Shown here in pieces: positions 36,921 through 46,929 of a stretch of 64,000 nucleotides of DNA. The stretch is from Euonymus europaeus (Eukaryota; Streptophyta; Magnoliopsida; Celastrales; Celastraceae): NCBI GenBank assembly GCA_963580455.1, contig OY756969.1, positions 21,052,760-21,116,759 on the forward strand. The letters run 5' to 3'. Positions within the stretch are counted from its first letter, which is position 1; every line of letters begins with the position of its first letter. A program made the translations under genes and the position numbers. A model generated the notes under the pieces. The model searched no databases, was not told the origin of the DNA, and worked only from the letters and a program-made list of their open reading frames with translations.

Positions 36921-38046
36921 AAATAGAATCCTCATAATCATCAAATTTTATTTTTTATCTTTAATGTCAGTGTGTGCATGTTCTCCCACCCTTGCTGCCA
37001 TAATTAGAAACCAAAAGATCATGTACATTATTGATCACTAGATATTCTTTGGCTTTCAAATGTCAATGCCATCACTATATGCATATGGAATCCCATTAAT
37101 AGATGCTCCATTAATCCCATCATGCATTCTTTACATTTTGAAGTTGAAAAATCAAAGATATGTTGTTAATCACAACTCCAACTCCATTTGGCAGATCAAT
37201 AAATAACAAATCGGATTCATTCATTCAATGATAAATGGATACCTACCTCTCACAAAAACTTCAGCCGAGCAACGAACAGACCTACCCAATGCCACTGCCA
37301 CTGCCCACCAGTGAAGAACTGAAGAACAGAAAAAATAACTTCAGTTGATCGGGCATTTCAGTGTCTCAAATATATATTGATTTGAATATTTGATCTTACC
37401 GGCGAGGAAGGGCTCGCGACTTGACGAACAGACGATGTGACGATGAGACGACTGCACAGAGGTAAGGGACAGACGATGAGTCGAGCAGGGAGGTAACGGA
37501 TCGACAGACGATTAGACGACCGCAACTCTGTCGGAGGCTCGGAGCAACTCAGCCGTCTAGGGTTCAGGGATTTCGTGATCTACTGAGTAGTGACTAGTGA
37601 GTACTGAACTACTGATCTGTCCGTGAGTGTGACTTTCTGTAACTGGTGTTCTGGTTTAGGGCTCCGCTTCAGTGCACTTCAGGCCTTCGGGGCACAGGCC
37701 CGTAGCAACTGGGAGGCCTAACTCTGAGAGGCTGAGATAAGAGCAGCCCTATAAAGAAAAAAAATGAATCGGGTTATCGGGTCACCCGATAACCCGAAAA
37801 TTGTAAAAAAACAAACCCGAAACCCGGTCCGAAATAATCGGGTTCGGACCGGGTTGTACCCGGTCATTATCGGACCGGGCCGGGTTGGCCCGATAATGAC
37901 CGGGTCATACCGGGTTACCGGGTCGGGTCATAAACCCGGTACCCGGTGTGCAGGCCTACACACACTGACATGTAAGCCCAATTTGTGTTGGGCCAGACAA
38001 AGATGAAATAATTCTCACCAAACGGAGAAGCGAAGCGGCAAAAGGC

Positions 38047-40038
38047 AAGAGTGTTGTTTGGTATTGCTGTGAGGTGCTGTGAGGTGCTGCGAGGTGTAAA
38101 ACTGTGGTGCTGTGAGGTGTAAAACTGTGGTGCTGTGAGGTGAGTTCAAACGCAGTTTAGCGTTTGACACCACATTTGTGAAACTGTGGTGCTGTGAGTT
38201 TTAACCCAGTTTAGCTTTTGGCGTCTATAAATGACCCAATTTATGTTATTTACCTCTTATTTCAGAATAAATGCATCAAAATCTACTTAAATCTACCCAA
38301 TTGCATATGCATTAAATAAATACATTAGAATTCAAACGTACACTTTATAAATTCATTACAAATAACAATTACAACTGATAAATCTTTGTAAATTAACAAG
38401 CGTAAACATCTACTACTGGATGAACAACTCTGCTGCAATAATGTCACGGACTGTCGCCATATCAATATCCTCATCAACCCCCCATGGTCCTCCTACTGTG
38501 CTTGACCCACCTAAGCTTGTGCCAGCATCCGTGTCGGTATTCATATGAATGCCTGCATCACCATATGTGGAGGAATCTGCATCCTCTAACTCTTGCAATC
38601 GTATAAAGTTATGCAACGCAATACAGGCGACCACGATCTTAACCTGATCCTGGAAGTCATATGAGGGCTTTTTTTTTAATATCTGCCACTTTTTTTTGAG
38701 CATACCGAATGTGCGCTCAATTACCGAACGAAGGGATGAATGGTAATAATTGAACGCCTCCCTTGGACTAGACACAACTGGTCCTGTGTGGAAGGTCTGA
38801 AGATGATATCGATGTCCCTTATAAGGTGCTAAATATCCAGTTTGGTTCGGATATCCTGAGTCAACCAAATAATATTTTCCTATTAAAAAAGCAGTGCATA
38901 AGATTATTAGCAAGTCCGCACAATAAATGTTCAAATTACTAAGTTTAAAAAAAGGCATGAGATACGTACCTGGTGGAGGGTGAGGGAAGTTAGCATCTTC
39001 ATTCGCAAGCACTTCAGCGAATATACGCGAATCATGAGCTGATCCCTCCCAACCCGCACATACAAACGTGAACATGTCAAAGTCGCAGACCGCCATCACG
39101 TTCTGTGTCACTATACCTTTCCTTCCAATATATCGTGTTCTGTCTTCACTTGACACTATCGCAGGAATATGGGTTCCATCAATGGCACCTATGCAATCTT
39201 TAAAATAGGGAAAATATCTTTCATTTTTTGCGATATACCTTGGAACCGTTGAAAATTGGGGACCTCGGGGCTTGACAATATCATCAGCCATCAACAACAA
39301 ACTTTCCAACACATTATGAAACTGTCTGCTTACAGTTTCTCCAGAATGTCCAAACCGATCTCCAACTACTCGATTCCCCGCACCATGAGCTACTGTGTAA
39401 ACAAACATCCCCACAATTTCTATGATGCTCAAATTTTCGGATTGTTGGAGCCCGTACTTGGATGTCAATTCATTACATAGCTTCCTAAACACTCGTCTAT
39501 TCATCCTCAAAATGCTTACACTCCAACTTGGATTACCACATAACAGATCAACCATATACTTATGCCCTGTTTGGGCCGATGTCCGAGAAGGTCCTCGCGT
39601 TTCCGAACCTAAAAACTCACTGGCAGCAGCCATCGCCCCCTAAATAATCATAAGGTCAACCAAATTATACGGGTCATTTTCATCCCCGGTATACGGATCA
39701 TTTTCATCAACATTATTATCCATAACCTGATAAAATAATTTTCGGTTAGCTACAACTCAAACTTAACATACATGTCAAAAATAAAGATCTATAAGCCAAT
39801 TCACAAAATAAAGTCCAGTACAAAATCTCAAACATAGCTCAAAAAATAGCCAAAACTGCTGCTGTCAAAACTGCAGCAGAAATAAAACTGGAAAATTCCC
39901 AAAAAATAGCTCAGTAAACTGTCAAAATTGCAGTAGAAACAAAGCTAGAAAATTCCCAAAAAAATAGCTCAATAAACTGTCAAAACTGCAGTGGAAACAA
40001 AGCTGCAAAATTCCCAAAAAACAGCTCAATAAACTGTC
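38047..40038 (-). mobile_element. PIF/Harbinger element, left inverted arm
   Basis: The outer end AAGAGTGTTGTTTGGTATTG (38047) is followed by short tandem GCTGTGAGGTGTAAAACTGTGGT-like units, the transposase gene (38413-39633), and three copies of a ~58-bp repeat built on TTTTGACAGTTTATTGAGC (39840-40038). The whole block is nearly identical, in inverted orientation, to about 43200-45240. Flanks (GGC left; ATA beyond the right arm) do not give a shared target duplication, so the two arms may not have moved as one unit. Confidence 0.88.
38413..39633 (-). CDS. PIF/Harbinger transposase (DDE, HARBI1-like), intact copy
   Basis: Exons 38970-39633 and 38413-38879 with a 90-nt intron (donor GTACGT, acceptor TTAATAG). 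They give 1131 nt, 376 residues. The intron happens to be open in frame, so an unspliced reading also looks continuous. DDE catalytic residues lie in GAIDGTHIPAI, YYLVDSGYPNQ and RSVIERTFGMLKKKW, all intact. The start MAAASEFLG follows an acceptor-like TTTAG. An upstream ATG (39723) is cut off by a TAG about 70 nt later, unlike the right copy. Harbinger transposases need a Myb-like partner protein for DNA binding and nuclear import. A broken relative of that partner lies at 42010-43130. Confidence 0.9.
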   Translation of the reverse strand: MAAASEFLGSETRGPSRTSAQTGHKYMVDLLCGNPSWSVSILRMNRRVFRKLCNELTSKYGLQQSENLSIIEIVGMFVYTVAHGAGNRVVGDRFGHSGETVSRQFHNVLESLLLMADDIVKPRGPQFSTVPRYIAKNERYFPYFKDCIGAIDGTHIPAIVSSEDRTRYIGRKGIVTQNVMAVCDFDMFTFVCAGWEGSAHDSRIFAEVLANEDANFPHPPPGTYLMPFFKLSNLNIYCADLLIILCTAFLIGKYYLVDSGYPNQTGYLAPYKGHRYHLQTFHTGPVVSSPREAFNYYHSSLRSVIERTFGMLKKKWQILKKKPSYDFQDQVKIVVACIALHNFIRLQELEDADSSTYGDAGIHMNTDTDAGTSLGGSSTVGGPWGVDEDIDMATVRDIIAAELFIQ

Positions 40039-40379
40039 AAAACCCTCAGAGAAATTTTATACTTTGCAGGTTGAGAACATTTTTAAACTGGATCAATATT
40101 TTCTCTGGAAAAACTATTTATAGAGAAATCTACAATCAAATAAATATCGAAAAAGACCTTCAACAATCAAGATGAACGCACTGCGTCGAACAGAAGAAAA
40201 GAAGATTTGTACTGAGAGAAGTGAAAGAGGTTTTTAGAAAGTGAAATGAAATTAGAAGAATGATCAAAGAGATTCAAGAGGTTTGGATTACTCATATTTA
40301 TAGTATGTAACTCACCTACGTGGCACGTGAGCTGCTTGAGCTGTCATGTGTCAAGCTCATTTTGGGCTTGAGTCTTAGT
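40039..40379 (-). promoter_or_regulatory. Promoter-like segment of the Harbinger transposase
   Basis: On the minus strand it contains TATA-type text ACTATAAATATGAG, then a CT-rich leader, as in plant 5' UTRs. It sits directly upstream of the left transposase. A near-identical copy in opposite orientation lies at 45296-45637, but there it follows the transposase instead of preceding it. Confidence 0.6.
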
Positions 40380-42000
40380 CTTCTCTCTCAACTCGTCTTT
40401 GTTTCGATTTCGACAGGATTCACGGTGGAACGGACGAACGACCGCTTCTCCACCTGCTGCCAACAAAGTCAGGTACCACTCTGTTGCCTTCGTCTCCCTC
40501 ATATCTCTTGTATAGCACTTGTATGCTTATAGCATAAATCCATGGAGATGAAAGGCTCTGTCGAGATGAATGGTGGGGGTTGAGAGGAAAAGGTGAATCT
40601 AAACATTGTTAGTCAACCTGTTGGGATTCTTACTGTTTATGGTCGAGGTATCTATTGATTTCACGTATTTTGTATCTAGAAAAGGGTAAGCTAGGTTGTA
40701 GGTTCAAGTTGGATTAAGAAGGTTGAATCTTGTGGATGATTTGTCTGAATATTATTGACAGTTTGTGGATGTTTGGCACCAGACCCAAAGTTTAAGTTAT
40801 GGAATTGTTGGGGCTTCAAAGATGCGTGTTATGCTGGAGATTTTATCAATAGATTTTAGATCGCTTGGTGTTTTAAGCTTTGGTTATCATGGATGGATTA
40901 AAAAGAGACAGAGGCCAAAGTATTGGATGGAAGTCATAAGAAAGTACATGTAGTGGAGAGAGTGGCTTGGGTTTGGAACACATAGCTTACGAGCATTCAT
41001 TTTGTGGATTCCAACTGATTTCTTATATACACAAGCTCAGGTGGCTAATGAATTGTTTGAAATTAAGGCTTTGATGATGGTGGTGGTGGGGATGATGATG
41101 GATGAGTTAATGGGAAAAGAACTATAAATGAATACCAACAAGTCTACTTGTCAAAAATTGAAAGATAACTTCCTAGACTCACCCCTAGCTATTTTGTATA
41201 TTGGATAAGTGTTGATGAAGTTAAGTTAATATCTCATCATTTTTAAAATAATAGGTTTTATAAGTATTTGTGGACTTAATCTCAATACATTAGCAACTTG
41301 AACTCCAGATAGCCAAAATAAAGATATTATGTTGACCAGCAAACATATAAAGAATTAAAGACTACTAAAACCAATCAGTGGCAAAAGAAGAGGAGAAGCA
41401 AAAGTGTTCAAACTGCCTGAACCTGTTCAAATTTTAAATTCTTATTCTCTTGAAACTAAAGAAAACGTAAATAGATTAGAGAGTAGCTACTTGATCTATC
41501 AATATGTAAAAAACAACCCATATATATGAAGTATTGACTTCATAGGTCCTTAAAGCAGGCAGCAGTGCCGTCAACAAATTTAAACCAATTACTAAATTTG
41601 TTTTATCTACTTTTGTGTTCCTTTGAGTTTCTTATTATCTGCATTTCTAAGTGCCATGGAGCTAAGTATCTAGTTGTGTGTCACCTTGATTATTGAGATT
41701 TATGGTTTTGAATGTGAATAAAATTGTTGTGACTGCCTTATTCCCTGGGCCCTTCAATATTGTAATTCAATTTTTTATTCATATTTGTCAAGTTCTTGTT
41801 ATTCTGTGTAATATATTTGAATATCAGAAATATTTGATTTGCTCATTTATGGTAATGATAGATATTTGGTTCCTCGAGACATAGTTGTTGGGCAATTCAT
41901 TCACATATTAGGGTTTCTTGTTCATAGGCTCTCTTTTTTCACAGTATTAGGTGTGTTGGTTATAATGTCATTAGGCCTACGTTTGTTTTCTTACTGTTTA
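40380..42000. other. Unique spacer between the Harbinger arms
   Basis: No convincing ORF. It begins with a CT-rich leader-like stretch, then ATTTCGACAG and GTCAGGTACC splice-like words, so it may be the 5' region of the Myb-like gene downstream. No second GAGTGTTGTTTGG end was found here. Confidence 0.4.
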
Positions 42001-42009
42001 TGATTTTGT

Positions 42010-43130
42010 GGATGTTATTAGTATGAGTATCACCCCCCACCCCCTCTTGCACAATCAAGTTCGGACAAGGAAAATTGGGACTCTGCTCAGACTAGAATTT
42101 TTGTGAATCTTTGTGTTGAACAAGTGAGGGCATGGAGGAGGCTTGGCTCTTATTTCAACAAGGAAGGTTGGCAGAAAATCGTGGTCGGTTTTGCCAAGCA
42201 GACCGGTAAGCGGTACGATCAACCCCAGATGAAAAATAAATGGGACAATCTCAAAAAAGAGTACAAGTTGTGGCAAAAGTTGAAGATTCATGACACTAGG
42301 ACAGTACTCGGAATACCATTCTCGCAGACAATGACTGGTGGGAACAAAGAATTAAGGTGAACTCAGTAGTTTCATTACAATTACTTTAATCATATATAAC
42401 CATAGTATTTTCATTGTTATTACGTCTAATCCATTTTAATTGTACCTTTGATATAGAAAGACAAGAAAGTGGCAAAGTTTCGTATTCAAGGTCCCGAGAA
42501 CTTAGAGCAATTGGAGCTGTTATTTGGTGGTCTTTGTGCGACCGGTGAATTTGCTTACATACCGGGGTCATCATCTAGGCGAGGGGACAATGTTTAGCAT
42601 CAACCGAGGACTAGAACTGGCGAAAATATTCAAGTTGATTCCACTGGCACAGGAGAGTCCACCGACCCAGATTATGAGAACACCAATGATGTTGAGGTCG
42701 AAATAAATAGCCCCCCAATTACGCCAGTTCGACAGAGGCGAAGGTCGCTCACACCAGCATCCCGTGGCAAGAAGAAGCGTAAGGCAGGTGATGTACGTGC
42801 TGACATCAGTGCGTCACTAGAGAAGTTAGTTTCTGTTGTCAATAGCACAACAAATTCTGCTGCAAGGGTACCTGAACGAGGGAATAAGGCTGAGATTGTT
42901 GATTGCTTGCGGATTCTTGAGGACATTCCAGAGGTGGCGAATGGGGGACCTTTGTTGGATTTCGCTTTGTTGCTTTTTCAGAATAAGGTGAAGCGTGAGT
43001 ACTTCACCAGTATCTACCGCAAGGATTGGCGGCTGAATTGGCTGCTTGCTGAGTTCAAGAAAGAGGGGGTGGTGCTGCTGACAATTGAAAGCGGACATGA
43101 AGAGTTTGTTTTATTTTTACTGCTTCGCTT
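42010..43130 (+). pseudogene. Harbinger ORF1: Myb/SANT-like protein, broken
   Basis: The first exon (to about 42358) gives the Myb_DNA-bind_3 domain: FVNLCVEQVRAWRRLGSYF, GWQKIVVGFAKQTGKRYDQ, MKNKWDNLKKEYKLWQKL. After an intron-like gap (about 42359-42460) the frame resumes with AKFRIQGPENLEQLELLFGG and runs to CLRILEDIPEVANGGPLLDF and LNWLLAEFKKEG. An in-frame TAG near 42593 (after RRGDNV) interrupts it. This is the usual partner protein of plant PIF/Harbinger transposases. Only this copy is present; the left arm lacks it. Confidence 0.85.
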
Positions 43131-43139
43131 GAACTTTTT

Positions 43140-43500
43140 AGTTTACTGGACTTTCTTGAGGGAATTTATTTACTTGTTTTATGAGCTTTGCATTGGGATT
43201 TTTCCAGCTTAGTTTGTACTGCACTATGGACAGTTCTGTATTGGACTTATTGAGCTCTGTTTTGGGAATTTTCCAGTTTTATTTCTTCTGCACTTTTGAC
43301 AGTTTCGTATTGGATTTATTGAGCTATTTTTTGGGAATTTTTCAACTTTGTTTCCACTACAGTTTTGACAGTTTATTGAGCTATTTTTTGGGAGTTTTGC
43401 AGCTTTGTTTCCACTGCAGTTTTGACAGTTTATTGAGCTGTTTTTTGAGAATTTTTCAGTTTTATTTCTTTTGCAGTTTTGACAGTTTCTAATGCTATGT
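43140..43500. repeat. ~58-bp tandem repeats upstream of the right transposase
   Basis: About five units built on TTTTGACAGTTT, TTGAGCTATTTTTTGGGA and TTTGTTTCCACTGCAG. The left arm has a matching but shorter array (39840-40038). Confidence 0.8.
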
Positions 43501-45240
43501 TTGAGATTTTTTACTGGACTTTATTTTGTGAATTGGCTTATGGATCTTTATTTTTGACATGTATGTTAAGTTTGAGTTAAGCTAACCGGAAATTATTTTA
43601 TCAGGTTATGGATAATAATGCTGATGAAAATGATCCGTATACCGCGGATGAAAATGACCCGTATAATTTGGTTGACCTTGCGATTATTGCAGGGGCGATG
43701 GCTGCTGCCAGTGAGTTTTTGGGTTCAGAAACGCGAGGACCTTCTCGGACATCGGCCCAAACAGGGCATAAGTATATGGTTGATCTGTTATGTGGTAATC
43801 CAAGTTGGAGTGTAAGCATTTTGAGGATGAATAGACGAGTGTTTAGGAAGCTATGTAATGAATTGACATCCAAGTACGGGCTCCAACAATCCGAAAATTT
43901 GAGCATCATAGAAATTGTGGGGATGTTTGTTTACACAGTAGCTCATGGTGCGGGGAATCGAGTAGTTGGAGATCGGTTTGGACATTCTGGAGAAACTGTA
44001 AGCAGACAGTTTCATAATGTGTTGGAAAGTTTGTTGTTGATGGCTGATGATATTGTCAAGCCCCGAGGTCCCCAATTTTCAACGGTTCCAAGGTATATCG
44101 CAAAAAATGAAAGATATTTTCCCTATTTTAAAGATTGCATAGGTGCCATTGATGGAACCCATATTCCTGCGATAGTGTCAAGTGAAGACAGAACACGATA
44201 TATTGGAAGGAAATGTATAGTGACACAGAACGTGATGGCGGTCTGCGACTTTGACATGTTCACGTTTGTATGTGCGGGTTGGGAGGGATCAGCTCATGAT
44301 TCGCGTATATTCGCTGAAGTTCTTGAGAATGAAGATGCTAACTTCCCTCACCCTCCACCAGGTACGTATCTCATGCGGTTTTTTAAACTTAGTAATTTGA
44401 ACCTTTATTGTGCGGACTTGCTAATAATCTTATGCACTGCTCTTTTAATAGGAAAATATTATTTGGTTGACTCAGGATATCCGAACCAAACTAGATATTT
44501 AGCACCTTATAGGGGACATCGATATCATCTTCAGACCTTCCACACAGGACCAGCTGTGTCTAGTCCAAGGGAGGCGTTCAATTATTACCATTCATCCCTT
44601 CGTTCGATAATTGAGCGCACATTCGGTATGCTCAAAACAAAGTGGCAGATATTAAAAAAAAGGCCTCATATGACTTTCAGTATCAGGTTAAGATCGTGGT
44701 CGCCTGTATTGCGTTGCATAACTTTATACGATTGCAAGAGTTAGAGGATGCAGATTCCTCCACATATGGTGATGCAGGCATTCGTATGAACACAGACACA
44801 GATGCTGGCACAAGCTTAGGTGGGTCAAGCACAGTAGGAGGACCATGGGGGGTTGATGAGGATATTGATATGGCGACAGTCCGTGACATTATTGCAGCAG
44901 AGTTGTTCATCCAGTAGTAGATGTTTACGCTTGTTAATTTACAAAGATTTATCAGTTGTAATTGTTATTTGTAATGAATTTATGAAGTGTACGTTTGAAT
45001 TCTAATGTATTTATTTAATGCATATGCAATTGGGTAGATTTAAGTAGATTTTGATGCATTTATTCTAAAATAAGAGGTAAATAACATAAATTGGGTCATT
45101 TATAGATGCCAAAAGCTAAACTGGGTTAAAACTCACAGCACCACAGTTTCACAAATGTGGTGTCAAACGCTAAACTGCGTTTGAACTCACCTCACAGCAC
45201 CACAGTTTTACACCTCACAGCAATACCAAACAACACTCTT
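43200..45240 (+). mobile_element. PIF/Harbinger element, right inverted arm
   Basis: Inverted partner of 38047-40038. It ends in ATACCAAACAACACTCTT at 45240. It has fewer GCTGTGAGGT units than the left end. The spacer between the arms is about 3.2 kb. Confidence 0.85.
43608..44917 (+). pseudogene. PIF/Harbinger transposase, right copy with a 1-nt frameshift
   Basis: Near-identical inverted copy of 38413-39633. The exon pattern is the same (43698-44361, intron 44362-44451 of 90 nt, then 44452-44917), but exon 2 is one base shorter. An A-run at about 44654-44661 has 8 A's where the left copy has 9, so the frame breaks after KWQILKK, past the third catalytic residue (IIERTFGMLK). The final part (VVACIALHNFIRLQEL to IAAELFIQ) continues in another frame. 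The N-terminal frame is open from MDNNADENDPY (43608). Few other differences exist, so this break is young. Confidence 0.9.
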
Positions 45241-45295
45241 ATAAAAGCCCAAAGGCTAAGCATCATAAATGAAAACGCCACTCAATACATATTAA

Positions 45296-45637
45296 ACTAA
45301 GACTCAAGCCCAAAATGAGCTTTACACATGACAGCTCAAGCAGCTCATGTGCCACGTAGGTGAGTTACATACTATAAATATGAGTAATCCAAACCTCTTG
45401 AATCTCTTTGATCATTCTCCTAATTTCATTTCACTTTCTAAAAACCTCTTTCACTTCTCTCACTACAAATCTTATTTTCTTCTGTTCGACGCAGTGCGTT
45501 CATCTTGATTGTTGAAGGTCTTTTTCGACATTTATTTGATTGTAGATTTCTCTATAAATAGTTTTCCCGGAGAAAATATTGATCCACTTTAAAAATGTTC
45601 TCAACCTGCAAAGTATAAAATTTCTCTGAGGGTTTTG
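45296..45637 (+). repeat. Second copy of the Harbinger promoter-like segment
   Basis: Inverted copy of 40039-40379, including ACTATAAATATGAG and the CT-rich leader. It lies 55 bp beyond the right arm's end, pointing away from the transposase. Homology stops at GAGGGTTTTG on the leader side and at ACTAAGACTC on the other. Confidence 0.8.
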
Positions 45638-45965
45638 TGTTGCATATTATCCTTGGGATCGAGTCAATATTCAATATAGACTTATTATCCTGTAAATTAT
45701 AGTTAAGTGTCAATTTTAGTATGCTTTTCAAATTACAAGATAGTTGGCATGCAGAGTTAACTTAAGGATGAAAGAAATGAGTTATAATGTAATATGCAAG
45801 GCAGTAGAACAAATTGGCATTTTGTTTGCCACTCTCCTCCTTTAGTCTAAGGTTGCACAGGATTGTTTCATGCAATCCTGAGCTTTTGATCGAAAACCGG
45901 ATGAAATGTTATTGGCAAGTTGACACCAAGGTCAACAAAAGCACAAAAAGATAAAGAATCTGAAG

Positions 45966-46499
45966 CTAATGTGACTTGTAATTTTCTCTCTGAATGATTG
46001 GAACTTTAATATCTGGCTTGATAGCTTGGCATTCCCTGCATGGTGACATAAATGACTGGAACATTTTGCAGCCAAGCCTTGAGCTTGGGGAAGCGGTCTT
46101 GACTGCTTGCTTTCTTATTTTGTTACAATCCGGCTTAAAAGAGCCCTTTTCTTTGGTGGTTTCCACATTTTGGGTTGCTGGTGTTGAGCCTTTGGAGCTC
46201 CATTGACTGCTATCCTGGCGCTGCTTCGTTTGAGGTTGCAATTCCCGCTTTAGGAGCTGAAGGTCGGGGATTAGTAGCTCAGATAGGCGATTTTTGTTCG
46301 ACCTAAGAGGTAGAGAATCTATTGCAGTCCGACTGAACTCAAAACTTTGGTCTTCTCTGTCTGATTGTTTGACATCCTTAGGATGGTTCATTGGTTTCTG
46401 ATCTTGAACACATACAAGGCCAGTGAAGGAAAGTGCATCGCAAGAAGTGTTATCTGCAGCAACATCGACGCCTATCTTGCTCTGCTGGGACATTGCCAT
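45966..46499 (-). CDS. Small hypothetical protein, 177 codons
   Basis: Intact single-exon frame starting MAMSQQSKIGVD. The motif CDALSFTGLVCVQDQ followed by QSFEFSRTAIDS and a hydrophobic SELLIPDLQLL recalls a small plant-specific family of unknown function with F-x-GLV-x-x-QDQ and EFEF motifs. I could not name it with certainty. The C-terminal half is basic, Ser/Thr/Lys-rich and low in hydrophobics. There is no signal peptide or membrane segment. It could also be the N-terminal exon of a longer gene or a gene fragment left among transposons. The promoter side holds a SINE at 46693. Confidence 0.5.
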   Translation of the reverse strand: MAMSQQSKIGVDVAADNTSCDALSFTGLVCVQDQKPMNHPKDVKQSDREDQSFEFSRTAIDSLPLRSNKNRLSELLIPDLQLLKRELQPQTKQRQDSSQWSSKGSTPATQNVETTKEKGSFKPDCNKIRKQAVKTASPSSRLGCKMFQSFMSPCRECQAIKPDIKVPIIQRENYKSH

Positions 46500-46692
46500 A
46501 GATGACCCTAGTGGGGGTATAGTTGCTAAGAAGTAGAAACTAGTGCTTCTTATAACAAAAAAACTCAGAAAGGATAATTGGATGTTCTTGTTTGTTTGTC
46601 TGAATCTGCATTGATGGAAACGCCAAAGAAGTTGAAGTTAATGTAAGAATCTGCAGTCTATTTGTTTGTACTGTTAATAGTTAGTAACTTAG

Positions 46693-46907
46693 GTTGGGGC
46701 GGGACCTAAGGACCCGTCCACTGACCCGTGCCCTCGGAATGCCAGTGGAATGTAAGTCGCAGGTTATGCGACACAACGACAGGGACAGCTGAGTGGGCAG
46801 GTTAAATCACCAAGTGAGCGTGCACATTGGCCGGCTCGAACCCGGGACTCCGCCTTACCCCAAACTTGAGACCACAGCTGGTGCCGCTGAGCCATATGCC
46901 CTGAGGG
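46693..46907 (-). mobile_element. tRNA-derived SINE
   Basis: On the minus strand the 215-bp element starts near GGGCATATGGCTCAGCGG. It holds a Pol III A box (TGGCTCAGCGG) and B box (GGTTCGAGCC), spaced as in tRNA-derived SINEs, followed by an unrelated body. A 22-bp target duplication with one mismatch (CTGTTAAT-A/G-GTTAGTAAC...) lies at 46671-46692 and 46908-46929. No poly(A) or T-run is visible at the 3' end. Confidence 0.88.
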
Positions 46908-46929
46908 CTGTTAATGGTTAGTAACTTAG

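Larger units (their letters stand above)
32898..37958 (-). mobile_element. Complete hAT transposon, 5061 bp
   Basis: Perfect 18-bp terminal inverted repeats (TAGGCCTGCACACCGGGT at 32898; complement ending 37958) and a perfect 8-bp target duplication, CACACACT (32890-32897 and 37959-37966), both hallmarks of hAT. Both ends carry dense ACCCGG / CCCGGTT subterminal repeats (32905-33075, 37765-37945), the kind of site hAT transposases bind. Inside are an intact-looking transposase (34120-36480), a minisatellite (33370-33880) and a triplicated block in the 5' region (36590-36920). Identical ends and duplication suggest recent insertion. Confidence 0.96.

Noticed and set aside
37764..38006. Open frame rich in Gly/Arg/Pro/Thr on the plus strand
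   Set aside because: It is the hAT subterminal CCCGG repeat cluster read as codons and runs past the element end.
38880..38969. Extra 30-residue insertion in the Harbinger transposase
   Set aside because: It is a 90-nt intron with GTACGT and TTAATAG ends that happens to be open in frame; the family protein reads directly across it.
43601..44075. Minus-strand frames over the right Harbinger copy
   Set aside because: Antisense shadows of the transposase; identical shadows occur over the left copy.
46861..46907. Possible tRNA gene (A and B boxes on the minus strand)
   Set aside because: The boxes are present, but there is no acceptor stem or anticodon loop, the body continues for 215 bp and a 22-bp target duplication flanks it. 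It is a SINE.
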